Shown one piece after another: positions 34,412-47,209 of a stretch of 64,000 bases of DNA. The first letter of the stretch is position 1. Each line of letters opens with the position of its first letter. The translations under genes were made by a program, and so were the position numbers. The notes beneath the pieces are model-generated. The model was not told the origin of the DNA, searched no databases, and saw only the letters and a list, made by a program, of their open reading frames with translations. This stretch comes from Branchiostoma floridae (taxonomy: Eukaryota; Chordata; Leptocardii; Amphioxiformes; Branchiostomatidae): assembly GCF_000003815.2 (NCBI RefSeq), contig NC_049986.1, positions 22,856,906 to 22,920,905 on the forward strand, given 5' to 3'.

Positions 34412-36185
34412 GTTGAATTTATCATGACGGAACGTTGTACATCCAGGTTTTAATATTACACTTATTGCATGTCACAATTTTTCAAAATATACATGTACGC
34501 TTTACGATACAAGCTGAAATATTCAGCAATAAAGCTTCAAAATGGTTAATTTTTAGTCTATATGTAGTGCTGTTTCCACTCTGAAAGTCCTCTAAGATTC
34601 ATAAGAAACTGACCTTAATATTACAACGTGACATGTGAACAGTCACTATAAAATTCATGATACATGAGGGGGCAACTTTTGCTATCACTAAACACAAGAC
34701 TCCTTTCTTACCCCAGCACAAAACCCTAAAACCGTCATAATTCCTGCCTCCATTCGTAAATTTAGGAATGACCCGAAGCGAATGAATCGTATGTCACTGC
34801 TGGCCTCCGTGACCCAGACGGAAGGAATGGCCCGGGTCTTCCCAAGCCGGGGACTTAAGGCCCTTAATACCCCTAATGATTCGCCTTTTTGGGTCGTAGG
34901 CGATCTTTTATGCCGCACTCAACCATTAAAATGTCTTATTAAAGATTTCAATATTTTGGGGTGAGGATGTCAGGGAGCCCTAAATCCTACTCATTGAAAT
35001 ATTCAGCAGGGGATTCGGAGAGAATGTCGTCACTGTTGTGCCTTACACCAAGGAGGTTTCTTACGCTTCAGGTCTAGGTTGACAATGTCGTGAAAACAAT
35101 AAGATAGTAATTTTATTTTATTTGTTGCTGGAAGAGGGGAGAAGCCCGCACGGCTTCACAGTACCCTCCTCCACTTAACGGACTAATACCAAGCTTTATA
35201 CAAAATGTAGAAAATATATGCTTAATAAAACAATAATAAAAACTGAAAAATACCAAAAATTAATCCTTAATTTAAACAATTAAGGAAATATATAAGACAT
35301 AGAATGTTATCTAAGCTTACTATAAATTAGAAATGTAAATGAACTTTAGGACATGGCAACAACTTGGGTTGGATAGAATATTGCTTCTTAACATGATTTT
35401 AAAGTTTAGCACAGAACATTTTTGAGGGAGGGAAGAGGAATGTGACTTGCATTTTCTTGAGATACGAGCAATAGGCAGGTCTTGTACCTCTAACTAGTAG
35501 TTCATCTTTATTTCATGTTATAAAAGGTCTGTAGACGAAACGACCTTTGAGGCCTTTAAGTTTACAGGCGCCCACCCAGTGTTCACAAATACGAATTAAG
35601 TGCTTTTCCATGAAACCGAGTTATTGAATCTTTGCTACGTTGTAAAAGCTACTGGAAAAGTATAAACTTTAATGCACTTGTTGATTTGACGGGGCCGTAG
35701 ATATGGCGGAATGACTTTTTCGGTGGCCACATTGATCGATTTCGGAATAAGTAGAATTGAAGTTGGCATGAAGCCTGAACCCCAGACCTAGGGTCTCCCA
35801 AAAGGTGGTTGAAGGGGAAGGACAAGAAATTGAATTTTGCTTGTGGCAATTACTGTAGGACCTTACCACAAGAGTAAGACATCCCAGATACTTGCAACCT
35901 TCTCAAATGACTTTTGATTCCTATACTAGTCACAGAATAGTGAATAACAGACGTCTTTAACTGACTGAAGTTACCCGATGTTTTTTACTACCTTCTGAAA
36001 ATACCTACCTCTGAGACTAGGTCGTTCCTTTATCAATATGTACTGAACAGACAACGAAAATGTGGAGATATGTTTCACAAGAGTCATTGATTGAAGAATT
36101 ACTCTATGACCTTACTCATATGTGACTGTTGAATTTATTTAATGTTACTACCTTACTGCTTTCAATTTACTATACCTCAACCATA
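34412..36185. other. No gene seen
   Basis: AT-rich intergenic DNA, including a strongly AT-rich stretch at 35200-35340. No recognised element. Confidence 0.35.
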
Positions 36186-36221
36186 CGACACAATGTTATT
36201 CATGTGAAACATATGCTCTTC

Positions 36222-36390
36222 TAGCCTGGGTACCATCCGGATAGTAGTTCGCTCCTATGTTCGCTTCTGCTTCTGGAAACACAGTGAAGCGACTGTATAT
36301 AGTGTATAGTGAATGTCAGAACTAGAAGCGACTGTATATAGTATTTAATGAACGCCGGAGCGAACTACTTTCCGGATGGTACCCAGGCTA
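36222..36390. mobile_element. 169-bp TIR element with GGTACCCAGGCTA ends
   Basis: The termini TAGCCTGGGTACCATCCGGA and its complement pair and extend inward over 34 bp with one mismatch (AGTAGTTCGCTCC). The middle has a GAAGCGACTGTATATAGT direct repeat (about 36285 and 36328). The flanks ATGCTCTTC (36213-36221) and ATGCTCATC (36391-36399) are a likely 9-bp target duplication with one change; this size would fit a Mutator-like transposase. A partial copy of the left flank occurs without the insert at 36475-36508. Confidence 0.85.
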
Positions 36391-36513
36391 ATGCTCATCG
36401 CCTAAAAGTCAAATGATGATATATGACAGCATTCGTTACTTTTTGTGATACTTTATTTACTTCAGCCTTATACAACACAATGTTATTTATGTGTAACATA
36501 TGCTCATCTGCAG

Positions 36514-36789
36514 GAAGTAAAGTTTCGGTCGATCCACTATAACAGCGAGAGCCGTTACGCCCACTGCGACCGTAACTGCTTTCACTCGCCATATGGATGC
36601 CGCAATATTTACAATCCCACCGTGCGGCGTTCTGAAATTCCCTTATTGTTTCGCCGTCCCGTGGTGAAATATGGACTCACAGCAGCAAACCCTCCACAGT
36701 CTAGCCGTTACGATAATGGCCACACGCAGTGGATAGGAGCAATTGTCATGTTGGGCATTCATGGCCTTCACCTCTGTCTCTACAAATAA
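36514..36789 (+). CDS. Candidate terminal exon, function unknown
   Basis: After a possible 3' splice site (CATCTGCAG, ending near 36513) a frame stays open for about 91 codons to the TAA at 36787-36789. It is GC- and CpG-richer than its AT-rich surroundings and contains several Arg, Tyr and Cys residues (for example HCDRNCFHSPYGCRNIYNP). No domain was recognised, and the opposite strand is also partly open. It may be chance or a repeat fragment. Confidence 0.2.
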   Translation, partial: EVKFRSIHYNSESRYAHCDRNCFHSPYGCRNIYNPTVRRSEIPLLFRRPVVKYGLTAANPPQSSRYDNGHTQWIGAIVMLGIHGLHLCLYK

Positions 36790-37151
36790 CCAGGAGAGGT
36801 AGACCAATGAATGACAAATCTTCTTGCATTTCAAAAGCAGCTGTTATTTAGCTCTTGCAATATGACATAATATATAATATGATATGATAGCATTCGTGAT
36901 TTTTTCTAGGTGTAAGAGAGAATATAATGTCAAGACAGACCATGATGTACAGAATTATAAACAAGTTTGTGACCGTCACAACCATTCAGTACTTAAATGT
37001 GCATTTGTATTGATTTTATGGAAAATATAACAATACATTACAGACGTTGGCCAAACAAGCTTATTGCGACCCAATACCGTGTAACAGACAACAGACATGC
37101 TACATACCATAAGTGATCAAATAAAACAGCATCGTTATAAAGTCTCATCTA

Positions 37152-38007
37152 TCTTTCGTGTAACTTTTTATTGTTGGAACATCACATACGATCTGGAACC
37201 ACTCTTCTTGGTTTCCTGTTTTGTTAATATTTGAAACATTTAGCAAAATGCCAGTCTATTTCATTATTATCTACCCAAGGTATCCTCTACATTGCATGCC
37301 TACTCGTTGAATTTCTGATTTACTTCACAGCAAGCAAAGCGGAAGTTAAGAACATCACACAAGGCTCATGCTTGAACAGTGCGTTTTGTAGATTTTACAC
37401 TGGCAATTTTTCATGGCTACCTTGATGGCTTACAAGTACAATTTCGTGTCTATAAAGGTTACGAAGCAACAGCGATAAGTATAATAGCCTGTAAGATTAG
37501 TGGCGTCGGTGTTACCATAACGACACGAGATCACCAAGGCCATCTGTGATGTGTGGGAAAGCCAATCTAAAACTTTCGTGTAACTTTTTATTGTTGGAAC
37601 ATCACAGACGATCGGGAACCACTCTTCTTGGTTTCCTGTTTTGTTAATATTTGAAACATTTAGTAAAATGCCAGTCTATTTCATTATTATTTACCCAAGG
37701 TATCCTCTACATTGCATGCCTACTCGTTGAATTTCTCATTTACTTCACAGCAAGCAAAGCGGAAGTTAAGAACAAGAAAAGTTTTGCCAGCTGCAGGCTC
37801 ATGCTTGAACACTATGTTTTGTAGATTTCAGCCTGGCGATTTTTCATGGCTACCTTGATGGCTTACATGTACAACTTCGTGTCTATAAAGGTTACGAAGC
37901 AACAGCGATAAGTATAATAGCCTGTAAGATTAGTGGCGTCGGTGTTACCATAACGACACGAGATCACCAAGGCCATCTGCGATGTGTGGGAAAGCCAATC
38001 TAAAACT
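37152..38007. repeat. Tandem duplication, period 421 bp
   Basis: CTTTCGTGTAACTTTTTATT begins at 37152 and 37573. The copies are about 95 percent alike over the whole unit, to GGGAAAGCCAATCTAAAACT (ends about 37573 and 38007). Differences include AACATCACACAAGGC in copy 1 against a longer AAGAAAAGTTTTGCCAGCTGC version in copy 2. The high identity marks this as the youngest tandem duplication in the window. Confidence 0.9.
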
Positions 38008-38800
38008 CGGCGACCGCAATTACTCGGGTCGAACTTTGGATGCAGTCGGTTTATTGGACCCGTCCGTTCACAAGGAAACTCATAAGATTCGGGCCAAAGT
38101 CTCAATGACTAAAACACGGACGCGATCTATTTGTAGTTGTCATGATTACTAGTATCAGGAAACTAATCGAAAGGCTCCTAGCAATTGGACACTCCATTCC
38201 TAGCTACCTCTATTGAACACTATATGACTTAAACTTTTTTCTTGCACACACTACGTGTGGCTGCATCTCTTAAACTGCCTACAACTGCAAAGTTAACGGT
38301 TTTTGTATACTTTGCTTCTCTTTTAACAATGTATGTGACTGCTTGCAGTTTTCAGTCTGTTAGGAAAATTTCACATAATACCATATTAAATTTACGTTCT
38401 TAGATAATATGTAGATGAATTTACTAAGTATTTACATCGTTGTTTTCTGATGACATGATATACGTGTGAACATTTCCCTTTGTTGAAAGAGTCTGCAGAA
38501 GACCAGAATAAGGCTGTGACACAAGAATGTCTTGCCCCCTAAGGAGTTCCTTCTGGATGACTGTTGTAATTTCTGGCAGGCAGGAGAAGACGATGTGCCA
38601 CGCCAGATATCGATCCACACAGCTGTAGTTGACCCTGAGAAGTAGAAAGTATCTCGTCTCCAATGATCCATGGTATCACTGGAAGGTCAGCACAAATTGG
38701 TTTCAGGCACGCCCGAAACAGGTTTGTCGGTGGGGGTAACTCGGCGATTGGGGATGGACGAGAAAAGTGACACGGGTTTGCTAAGATTCTGCAACTATTA
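38008..38800. other. No gene seen
   Basis: Overlapping minus-strand open frames (38424-38889) are partly driven by the neighbouring microsatellite. No family recognised. Confidence 0.35.
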
Positions 38801-38804
38801 TACG

Positions 38805-38849
38805 CGCACACACACACAGACACACACACACACACAGACACACACACAG

Positions 38850-38880
<31 letters not shown>

Positions 38881-38904
38881 CTCAATCAATCAATCAATCA
38901 ATCA
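38805..38904. repeat. Compound (CA)n and (CAAT)n microsatellite
   Basis: CA repeats with periodic CACAGA steps to 38880, then CTCAATCAATCAATCAATC through 38904. Confidence 0.95.
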
Positions 38905-40105
38905 TATTCTTATAACTATTACACGATGCAATCTTTCGTATTTTTAGACAGTGATCAAAATGACCTTATGGCCTGAAAATAAAGATGATGCCCTTATTTC
39001 CAGGTACGGTAGACAACTATACATCAAGTACTCTTACTTGCACCTTTGAAAATTGCTTTTCGTAGATTTCTGAGAAGTTTGAGCACGGTCGTGACTCCCA
39101 GTCAAGGCAACTTTAAAATGAGGTCTGCCAAAGCCACAAGTCATTCCCATTATAGTTGCAGACATTTGCACGGGAGAGATAAGAGGGATGAGGGGCTGAG
39201 CCTCTCGGCTTCTCCGGGTTATCCCATCATCACTAACGTTATCTGCTGCGAAGATGAAGCAGTGAATAGACCCGCGAACATGAAACACTCCCCAAGGTCA
39301 GAGCTAAAGGGATAATGATGCACACTTACAGTTTTCTTGGACTCATGCGTGGTGAGTAAACTCTCTGAATCACTAGGAAAGGTTTTAATGTACCTTTGTT
39401 TCTTCTTCTTCTTAAAAGTAAGCTAAATCAATCACACACATACACGCAAACAAGAAAATGCACATATACATACAAGCTCTTTAATGCCTGCACATAAACA
39501 CATCGACACACCTCGATCTTGCCAATCCAATTTCCAATGAAATAGCTTGCCCAAGTATTCTAGACGTCAGATACGTATGCTCCAGGAGTTATGGTACTTA
39601 TTTGTTTCCATACATTGTACCATGTAAAATCACCGTGCAAAAAAAGTTCTTCTCCTTCTGTAAGGATATCTACTACCAGTTTCTCGATGCTGTGTCCACA
39701 ATTATGACTTTTGCATCACCTAAAAGTTTTAGTAATCAAACGTTGGTAAAATATGTACCGTTTTGCCGACTGTAATGTGTCAACTTGTCTATTACTCTCT
39801 GTTATCTTAGTCACGTACAGCATTTGTTCCTATTACCGTTGATGCAGTTCCGGAAGGAGGCGAAATTCATAAAGTTGAAATGAGGATCATTCTCGTGCCT
39901 AATGCGTTACTAAAAGCCAACTGGGGACGATTTGGGCGGGCCCGTTTCCTGTGTTGCCAGCTTAATCTCGTCAGAAACCTTCACCTCCAGAGCTCTTACC
40001 AACTCACTGACACGCCGAGAATGGGAGAATTGATGCGGGTTAAAAGAGTGCCAACAGAGTGAGTATCCTGTATTAGCCTTCGAGTCACAACCTGTTTTTA
40101 TCACC
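38905..40105. other. No gene seen
   Basis: Intergenic. Open frames on opposite strands at 39034-39315 and 39880-40179 overlap and have no recognised domain. Confidence 0.35.
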
Positions 40106-40109
40106 GAAA

Positions 40110-40850
40110 CATCTAGAAAGACTGGGAGGAATATCGACAAGTAGGTGTGAAGAGTAGTTTGGTGCAAAAGAGATTGCAACTTAGGGTCAAGGCAACATGT
40201 AAAGGGATAAAGTTTTAGGCCCTAGTGTATCACACGTACGTGATGCTTACAACTTGAATGTTCTTTACAACATCTAGAAAGACTGGGAGGAATATCGACA
40301 TGTAGATGTTAAGAGTTCAGTTCAGTTCAGTTCATCCTCTTGGAGGTGACACCTGTGTCTCCACTCGTTTCTGTTCAGCATTACTGATCGGAGTTCGTTG
40401 GCCTCCAGACCTGTTTCCTCAAGCATCAGCTTCCTGAGTGTGGCCGAAGGGCGGCCACGCCTGCGCGGCTCGTTTGGCTCCCAGAGCAAGACCTCACCTG
40501 CCATTTCCTCATGGCGCACCACGTGTCCTGCCAGACGCAATCTTCGACTGCGGACAACAGCCGATACTTGCGGCAGGGGACCATAAGAGTAGTTGGTGCG
40601 AAAGAGATTGAAACTGAGGGTCAAGGTAGCATGTGTAGAGATAAAGTTTCTAGTGTATCATACTGGCTACTAAAATGTTCTTCGCAGCATCTCAAAAGCA
40701 TGGGAGGAATAACGACAAGTAGGCGTTAAAAGTAGTTGCTGCGAAAGAGATTGGAACTGAGGGTCAAGGCTACTTGTAAAGAGTTTAGCTCCTAGTGTAT
40801 CGCTCTGGCTACTATCAATGTTCTTTACAACATGCTATTTGGCGACAAAT
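40110..40850. repeat. 161-bp tandem array, about three units, interrupted by a LINE fragment
   Basis: CATCTAGAAAGACTGGGAGG marks units at 40110 and 40271, and its diverged form marks one at 40688. Each unit continues with AGTAGTT.G.GC.AAAGAGATTG, AGGGTCAAGG and TAGTGTATC, ending ATGTTCTT..CA.CAT. The second unit is split at 40316 by the LINE insertion and resumes at 40584. Confidence 0.85.
40317..40583 (-). mobile_element. 267-bp 5'-truncated non-LTR retrotransposon, C-terminal tail only
   Basis: The minus-strand frame holds a typical LINE ORF2 C-terminus: RRLRLAGHVVRHEEM, then PRRRGRPSATLRK and NEWRH. It ends at a stop immediately followed by ACTGA-type 5-bp tail repeats. TAAGAGT flanks both sides (40310-40316 and 40584-40590), a clear target-site duplication. 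All reverse transcriptase motifs are missing, so this is a dead-on-arrival copy. Confidence 0.85.
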
Positions 40851-41139
40851 CAAACATTACCTTTTACCATAAAAAATCTCCCATGTGTTTCCTGTCTTTC
40901 ATGATGAATATATGCTATTTGGCCACAGATCAGACACCACTTTTACCATAAACAAGGTCCAAAGTGTTTCCCTTAGGAAAGGCTTTCTTTTATGAATAAG
41001 TTAGACTTAATAATTATATTTCAAGTCACTTGCAGATTATGCCGTTGTTGTTGGGACGGAGAGTACCTGTCACAAGTAAAGCAAACTATGATGTGCAAAC
41101 GGCTTCATTTGAAATATGCTCATTGCCAACATAAGCCGT

Positions 41140-44100
41140 TACTTTATCCACTCTAGAAACTAACGACATTGCAACATAACTTACTCCGCAGTTATGACTC
41201 CTAGACGACAGAATGGGTCGCACATTTAGGAGCTTGCTGCACATTGCCAAGTGGTTAACTCGTGCACTTGAAATAGGACTTGACAAACGGTATTTCCTCC
41301 TCCTCTTTGACTACCTTATCTACAATTCATCTCTAGGCGTCCTTGGCATTGATCATGGTTATAAAAACGAACCTATGTTATATAGTAAAGGTTTTAGCAA
41401 AGGTTTTATAGTACATGCATGCCCATGGGGGTAACTGCAAGTGAAAAAATCAAATACATAAATTGATTGAAAACAGGTAAATAAATTATTAAATCTGAAT
41501 CGTAACATTCAAAGATTAATTGATTGCATGTACATCTAGACTATCGAATACGATTCTACACCTATGTTGTTATTGCGGGCTTTGACTTCTTTGAAAACAG
41601 TTGAAGATGTGGGACTATGAAAGATTGATTCTCGATGATCTTAGCAAGAAGTGTGTCCTTTGTGTGTTTTTTAACAATGAAAAGTTTGGTTCCTGGACAC
41701 TCTTTCGAATGGTGTGTTTCTTTCAGCATTGAATTGGGGACATTCACAAATGAAATATGTATATATTCACTCCCAACCTGTTGCGTTTGATTATTAATAA
41801 TAAGTACTGGCTCAGAAAAAAAATCTATCTGAATCTCCTGTCGCTGTTGCTTCTGTTTTAGAAAGTCGAGCCAGATCGGGGCCCTTCCATAGAACAGGAT
41901 TTGCTTTTCAAAGTATCCTTTAGCTAAAACACCATTGCTAAATAATTCATATGGCAATATGGACGACTAGGTGCCAAATATATGCCTTGTATGCCCTAAC
42001 TTTCTGCACTCAGACAGATGGTAATTTGGGGCAAAGCCAGACTTGACAAGCGGAAGCATACTCGCCTGTCTCACTTCTTTACCCACTTAGCATCTCTTGG
42101 CGTCCTTGACAATTGTAGTTGTCAAACATCTTTGACGAAAAAGCACCTGAAGTTCTTCTTATATCTTCTGGCAATTTCGTTATAAAAAGACTAGCCAAAT
42201 AGGGGTCCTTCAATAGAGAAGTAGTTGCCTTTTAAGTTATCCTCTACAGACCCTAACACCATTGCTATATAACTTATTCAGCAATATGGACGCCTAGGTG
42301 CCAAATATATGCCTTGTATGCCCTAACTTTCTGCACTCAGACAGATGGTAATTTGGGGCAAAGCCAGACTTCACAAGCGGAAGCATACTCACCTGTCTCG
42401 CTTCTTTACCCACGTAACATCTCTTGGGGGTCGTTGGCAATTGTAGTAGTCAAACAACTTTGACTAAAAAGTTTTGTTGAATCTCCTTTGAGAAAGTCAA
42501 GCCAAATCGGGTCCTTTACATAGAAAATGATTTGCCATTTAGATTATCCACTCCAAAACCTATCGCCATTGCTATAAAACTTCTACGGCAATAGGGACAC
42601 CTTGGTGACAAAAATGTTGGAAAAATGTCAGTGGTGTCATTTTTATTAATTTACGACAACCCAGGCCCAGTCCCCCGTCTTTGTCTGACCTCACACGTGG
42701 CCATCGCGTGCCCGTCCTTGCCTATTCATACCGGGGCCCGTCCCCGCTCACCGACACCGGGGCTCTCATTCTGTTTTTCGTCCGCGGGAAGCGAGGCGCA
42801 CGAGTTTCTGTGGAAAAGTACGAGAATAAATCTTTTCCCTTTTGTTTGCCAAACGCGTTTCGACTCCAGTTGCTTACAGTTAATTTGTCTTGTACGTCCA
42901 GACTTTCTGTACTCAGACAGATGGTTAATTGGAGCAAGAGCGGACCTGACAAACGGGTTTAACCTCTCCTGTCTGACTTCTTCACCCACTGATCATCTCT
43001 CCCTTGGCTTCATTGGATCATACTTCAGTGATAAAATACACATGTCGTGTCTACTTACTTCAGCTGTTGCTTCTATTTAATTAATGGCTCAGAAAATAAG
43101 TTCGTCTGGAGCTTATGTTTGATGTAGTCGAGCCAAACCTGGGTCCTCTCATGGAAAATAGATGCCTTTTAAGTTATTCACACTTAGGCAAAAGTGGACG
43201 CCCAGACGGCGGAAATGCATTTTCATGAACAAAACTGAACTTGCCAAATGGCTATACCCCTGCTGTCTGGCACTTTCAACCCTCTCAACATCTCTAGCCG
43301 TCCTTGGCATTAGCAGTCGCCATGACACCGTAATGAAACCGCCTCTGGTATCTATTCACTCCATCTGTTGCTTTTGATTAAAGTACTGGATCAGAAAAGA
43401 AGTTCGGAAACGTTTCAGCGCTTCCGTTTGAAAAAATAAGTCTAGACATGTCTGGGTCCTTTTATAGGAAAAGAGATGCATTTCTAAGGTATCCGCTCAA
43501 GCAACTAACGCCGTTGCAACATTAGCTATTAGGCAAAAAGGCCCCCTAGGTGATAAAAATGGGAAATGTATTTACGTTACCGAACTTGGCAGACGGCTTT
43601 ACCTAACTTTTCCACTGAGTCTCTTATCCTCACTATGCGTCCTTGGCATTAGCAGTGGTCATACCACCTTGATGAAAACGCATCTATGGTATCTATTCTC
43701 CCACCTGTTGCTTTTAATGAAGTACTGGCCCTGAAAAGAAATTCTTCGAAATTATGTCCTGGCGCTTCAACCTGAGAAAGTCGAGCCAGATCCGGGTCTT
43801 TACTAGGAAAAGAGATGCCTTTCAAGTTATCCACTCAAAAACTTAACACCATTGTAGTACAGCTCATTCGACAATAGGAACGACGAAGTGCGCCGCGCAT
43901 TTACGGGCCAAATGGTTCATTGGTGCAAAGCCAGAGTTGAAAAAAAGGCTCTGACCCTCCTGTTCATGATCAACTCCTTTAATTATCTTGAGGCGTCCTT
44001 GGCATTACTAGTAATCATGCCGCAGTAATAATAACACACCTGTCGTGTCTATTCACCCCGCCTGTCGCTTCTAATTAGGTTATGGCTTAGAAACGAAATC

Positions 44101-44868
44101 TCTATTGGCGCTTTCCATTTGAATAAAGACGAGACAGATCGGGATCCTTTTATAGTTAAAGGGAATGGCTGCCTTTTAAGTTATCCACTCAGGTAAAAAA
44201 CGCCGTTGCAACATTAGTCATTGGGCAAAAACTGACGCCCTGACGGCGAAAATGGGATCTGGATTTAGACGTTACTGAACTTACTATACAAACGGCTATA
44301 CCTTAAGCTGCCTGATACCTTCTCATTATATCAAGCCGCCCTTGGCACTAGCAGTGGTCATTCCACCGTGATGAAAACGCATCTATGGTATCTCTTCACT
44401 CCACCTGTCGCGTCTAAATTAGTAATGACTCAGACAGAAGTTGCAAAATGTCCTGACCCTCTCCATTTGAAAAATGGAGCTAGGTCAATGCCTTTTCATA
44501 GAGTAGACATCACTAGAGAAGTAGAGGAGTTATCCACTCAAGAAACTAACGTCGTTGAAATATTACTTACTAGGCAAAAAGCGACACCCATTACGCGAAA
44601 ATGGGAACTGTATTTACGTTACCGAAATTGGCTTACGGCTATACCCTAAGCTGTCCAATACTTTTACACTGAGTCTATTATCCTCTCTAGGCGTCCTTGG
44701 CATTAGCAATGGTCAGACCACCGTGATGAAAACGCATATATAGTGTCTATTCTCCCACCTGCTGCTTTTGATTAAGCACTGGTCTAGAAAAGAAGTTATT
44801 CGAAATCATCCTGACGCTTCAGTGAGCCAGGTCGGGGTCGTTTATTAGGAAAAGATAAGTAGAGAAAG
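41140..44868. repeat. Diverged 345-bp tandem array, about ten units
   Basis: The marker GCGTCCTTGGCATTAGCAGT, in variants, recurs at about 41338, 42101, 42431, 43005, 43299, 43638, 43994, 44337 and 44692. Periods are mostly 330-356 bp, with a missing unit in the first gap. Each unit also has AAGTACTGG, AAAGTCGAGCCAGATC, GGGTCCTTT.ATAG, a TTATCCACTCA..AACTAACGCC block and TACCGAACTTG. The 151-codon plus frame (42625-43080) and 131-codon minus frame (41562-41957) are read-through of units and not genes. Confidence 0.8.
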
Positions 44869-45395
44869 AGGCCTGATTGCGTAGTACTTTGGTAGCTATT
44901 GCCCTTCACTTGGTAATCAGATGTGACTTTTTCCATGTCACCAGTCATTTTGACAATGAGAGGCGCTTACAAACCCTACGACATTCAAGTTGAAGTTGCA
45001 AAATCCTCCGTGTTAACTTTATGTATTAAAAAAGATCAGTCTCGTGGAAGAAGAGTGATTGCGGATAAGCCGTAGTTTTCTGGTAGCAATTGCCCTTCCC
45101 TTGGTAATAGGACATGACTTTTCCATGTCACCAATCCTTTTGGCAATGAAAGGCGGTTACAAACCCTATAACATTGAAGCTTGAGCTGCATAATGATCTA
45201 TGTTAACTATATCTATGGAAAAAGATGTGTCTCGAGGAAGAGGAGTGACTGCGAATAAGTCATAGTCTTCTGGTAGCTATTGCCCTTCCCTTGGTAATCA
45301 GATATGACGTTTTGCCTGTCACCAGTCATTTTGGCAATGGGAGACGGTTACAATCCCAAAGATATTAACGTTGGAGTTGCAGTGAAGTCTGAATA
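44868..45395. repeat. 190-bp tandem array, about 2.8 units
   Basis: GGTAGC(T/A)ATTGCCCTTC begins at 44891, 45082 and 45272. Each unit has TTGGTAAT, ATGTCACCA, TTTTG.CAATG and GGTTACAA. It begins directly where the 345-bp array stops, and its sequence is unlike that unit. Confidence 0.85.
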
Positions 45396-46165
45396 CATAA
45401 GCCAGTTAGATATGTGGATGTTTTAATGTATTATTTAATAATTTTAAGATTTTATATATTTATCTATGCAACTTTAAACACGCGGTATGTTGAACTAAAG
45501 TATGTTTCTGACACCCGAAATCAGCACTTCTGACTGGGCCTCCCATTTTATCGTCTTGTTGATTTTAAATTGATGGGTACTAGGGGTAGGAGACAAAAAC
45601 ACTTTGGTGAGGAACAATTGTTACGGAAATGTCGACGAAAAATAATTAAATATTGTGAAGTTATACAGTCGTTCATGTGGGAATGCTCATTTGGGGTTTC
45701 TGCAAAAGTGCGGCTGATTACACCGAACTAGGAACCCAGCGATGTCGACAATACAGAAACAAATGATGAAATATTGCAAAATAAATGCAACAGCGAGACA
45801 ATTTCGCCGCGTGCGCCTTTGTTAATGAACCTGGGGACCTCGTGGGAAATGAAACAAAAAGTAAGTTTCGTCACGTGTCGACCCGCTCCACACGAAGACG
45901 AATGTACGAAGTTTCCTGAATGACATAACTCGCAGATAAGTGAGCCGGAGGTGTCGAAGATTTAAGACTCGCTCCGTTTCTTTCCTTGTGATTCATGAGA
46001 TGGAGTCAAGAAGTCCCAAATAACCAGCCTGGGTTCATCTTTAATTTACCGCTTAATCTGAAGAAAGCCATTAAACAAGCGCACCCGATACGGTGTTGAA
46101 CCGGCGGGATGGCAACCGTGCTCGGCACGGGGAAAGAAATGTGCTGTTCTGCATCACGACAATAA
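45396..46165. other. No gene seen
   Basis: Intergenic; no recognised element. Confidence 0.35.
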
Positions 46166-46169
46166 AATA

Positions 46170-46345
46170 GAGTTTTTTGCTATTAACTCATTGTTAGGAT
46201 AAACCTGGTCTCCGGCTAGATCATTTTTGCATATCAATTCATAGTGGAGATATACAAAATGGTCTCCAATAAGATATCTCGAATGTGAAAAGACAATAGA
46301 TGTTGTCTTAAACGTCTGAACGTTCCCAAAATCATACCCAGATGC
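46170..46345 (+). repeat. Interspersed repeat family A, copy 2
   Basis: The partner of 1186-1352: TTAGGATAAA, GGCTAGATC, TTTTTGCATAT, AATAAGATATCTC, AACGTCTGAACG and CCAAAATCATACCCAG, in the same order and orientation. Confidence 0.6.
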
Positions 46346-46349
46346 TTTT

Positions 46350-47205
46350 ATCCTTTAACTGATTTCAGGCGTATTAAATAGACGTTGCTGTCTGTTTTAT
46401 TTTTATTGCATTTATTGGTTAGATCTAGGCTGTTTTTTTAGCACGCACAGCCAGGGTTGCCCAACTAGACTGTGGCTAGCCCAGGCCTGTTGACAGAGAC
46501 AGTGAAGATCCAAATGGAATTTGACACAGGCAGGGTAATACTATAGTAACAATATATAAACTAATCATTTCATAAACTAAATTTTATGTAATCAACATTG
46601 GAGGACACGTTTTGATGAAAGGCACGGAAGAAGGTGACAGACGGTCACTAAAATGTCGGTGGAATGAACACTTGGTTGTGTATGACATAATGTAGTAGGA
46701 TCTTTTATTCAGTGTGTAAAAATCTTATTCAGGCTGCTGTTGTAGTTTGTGTATCTATTTTCGTATACCACACATATTCAATGATAATACGAAATTGACT
46801 TTTTATATCGCTGGCACCAGGTCCGGTTATCTGGAATGACATCCTGAAAACTGTACGGAGTGGTCCATATTTGAGGACTTTCAAAAATAAGATAGTGACC
46901 GCTTTGATTGATTTGCGAACGTAAAGTACAGAATGTTTTGCTATTTCAAATTAATTAGAATTAAATTTATTTTCTCGTTACACCGCCCCCTCCCCCCCCC
47001 CCCAAGTTAATGGACCTCTGGGACGAGTGACTAAAGCCGACTGGCATATCCAGTTTAAATAAAGGTTGATAATTAATTGATTTGATGGTTGATTGATTGA
47101 TTGATTTTGCCGTCAAATTATATTTGCGTCGGACTGTCTTTCGGGTGTTAAAGCCTTCGAAAGTACAACACGTACATTGAAGACAACAATAGTGCATGTG
47201 GTGAC
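46350..47205. other. No gene seen; poly-C and TTGA tract
   Basis: A C-rich run at about 46982-47003 and a (TTGA)n tract near 47086-47106 are the only simple repeats. No coding region. Confidence 0.4.
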
Positions 47206-47209
47206 CTAC

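Noticed and set aside
41562-41957. 131-codon minus-strand frame
   Set aside because: Its DNA is made of units of the 345-bp array, so the frame is fortuitous.
42625-43080. 151-codon plus-strand frame
   Set aside because: It overlaps tandem-array units and is contradicted by equally long frames on the other strand.
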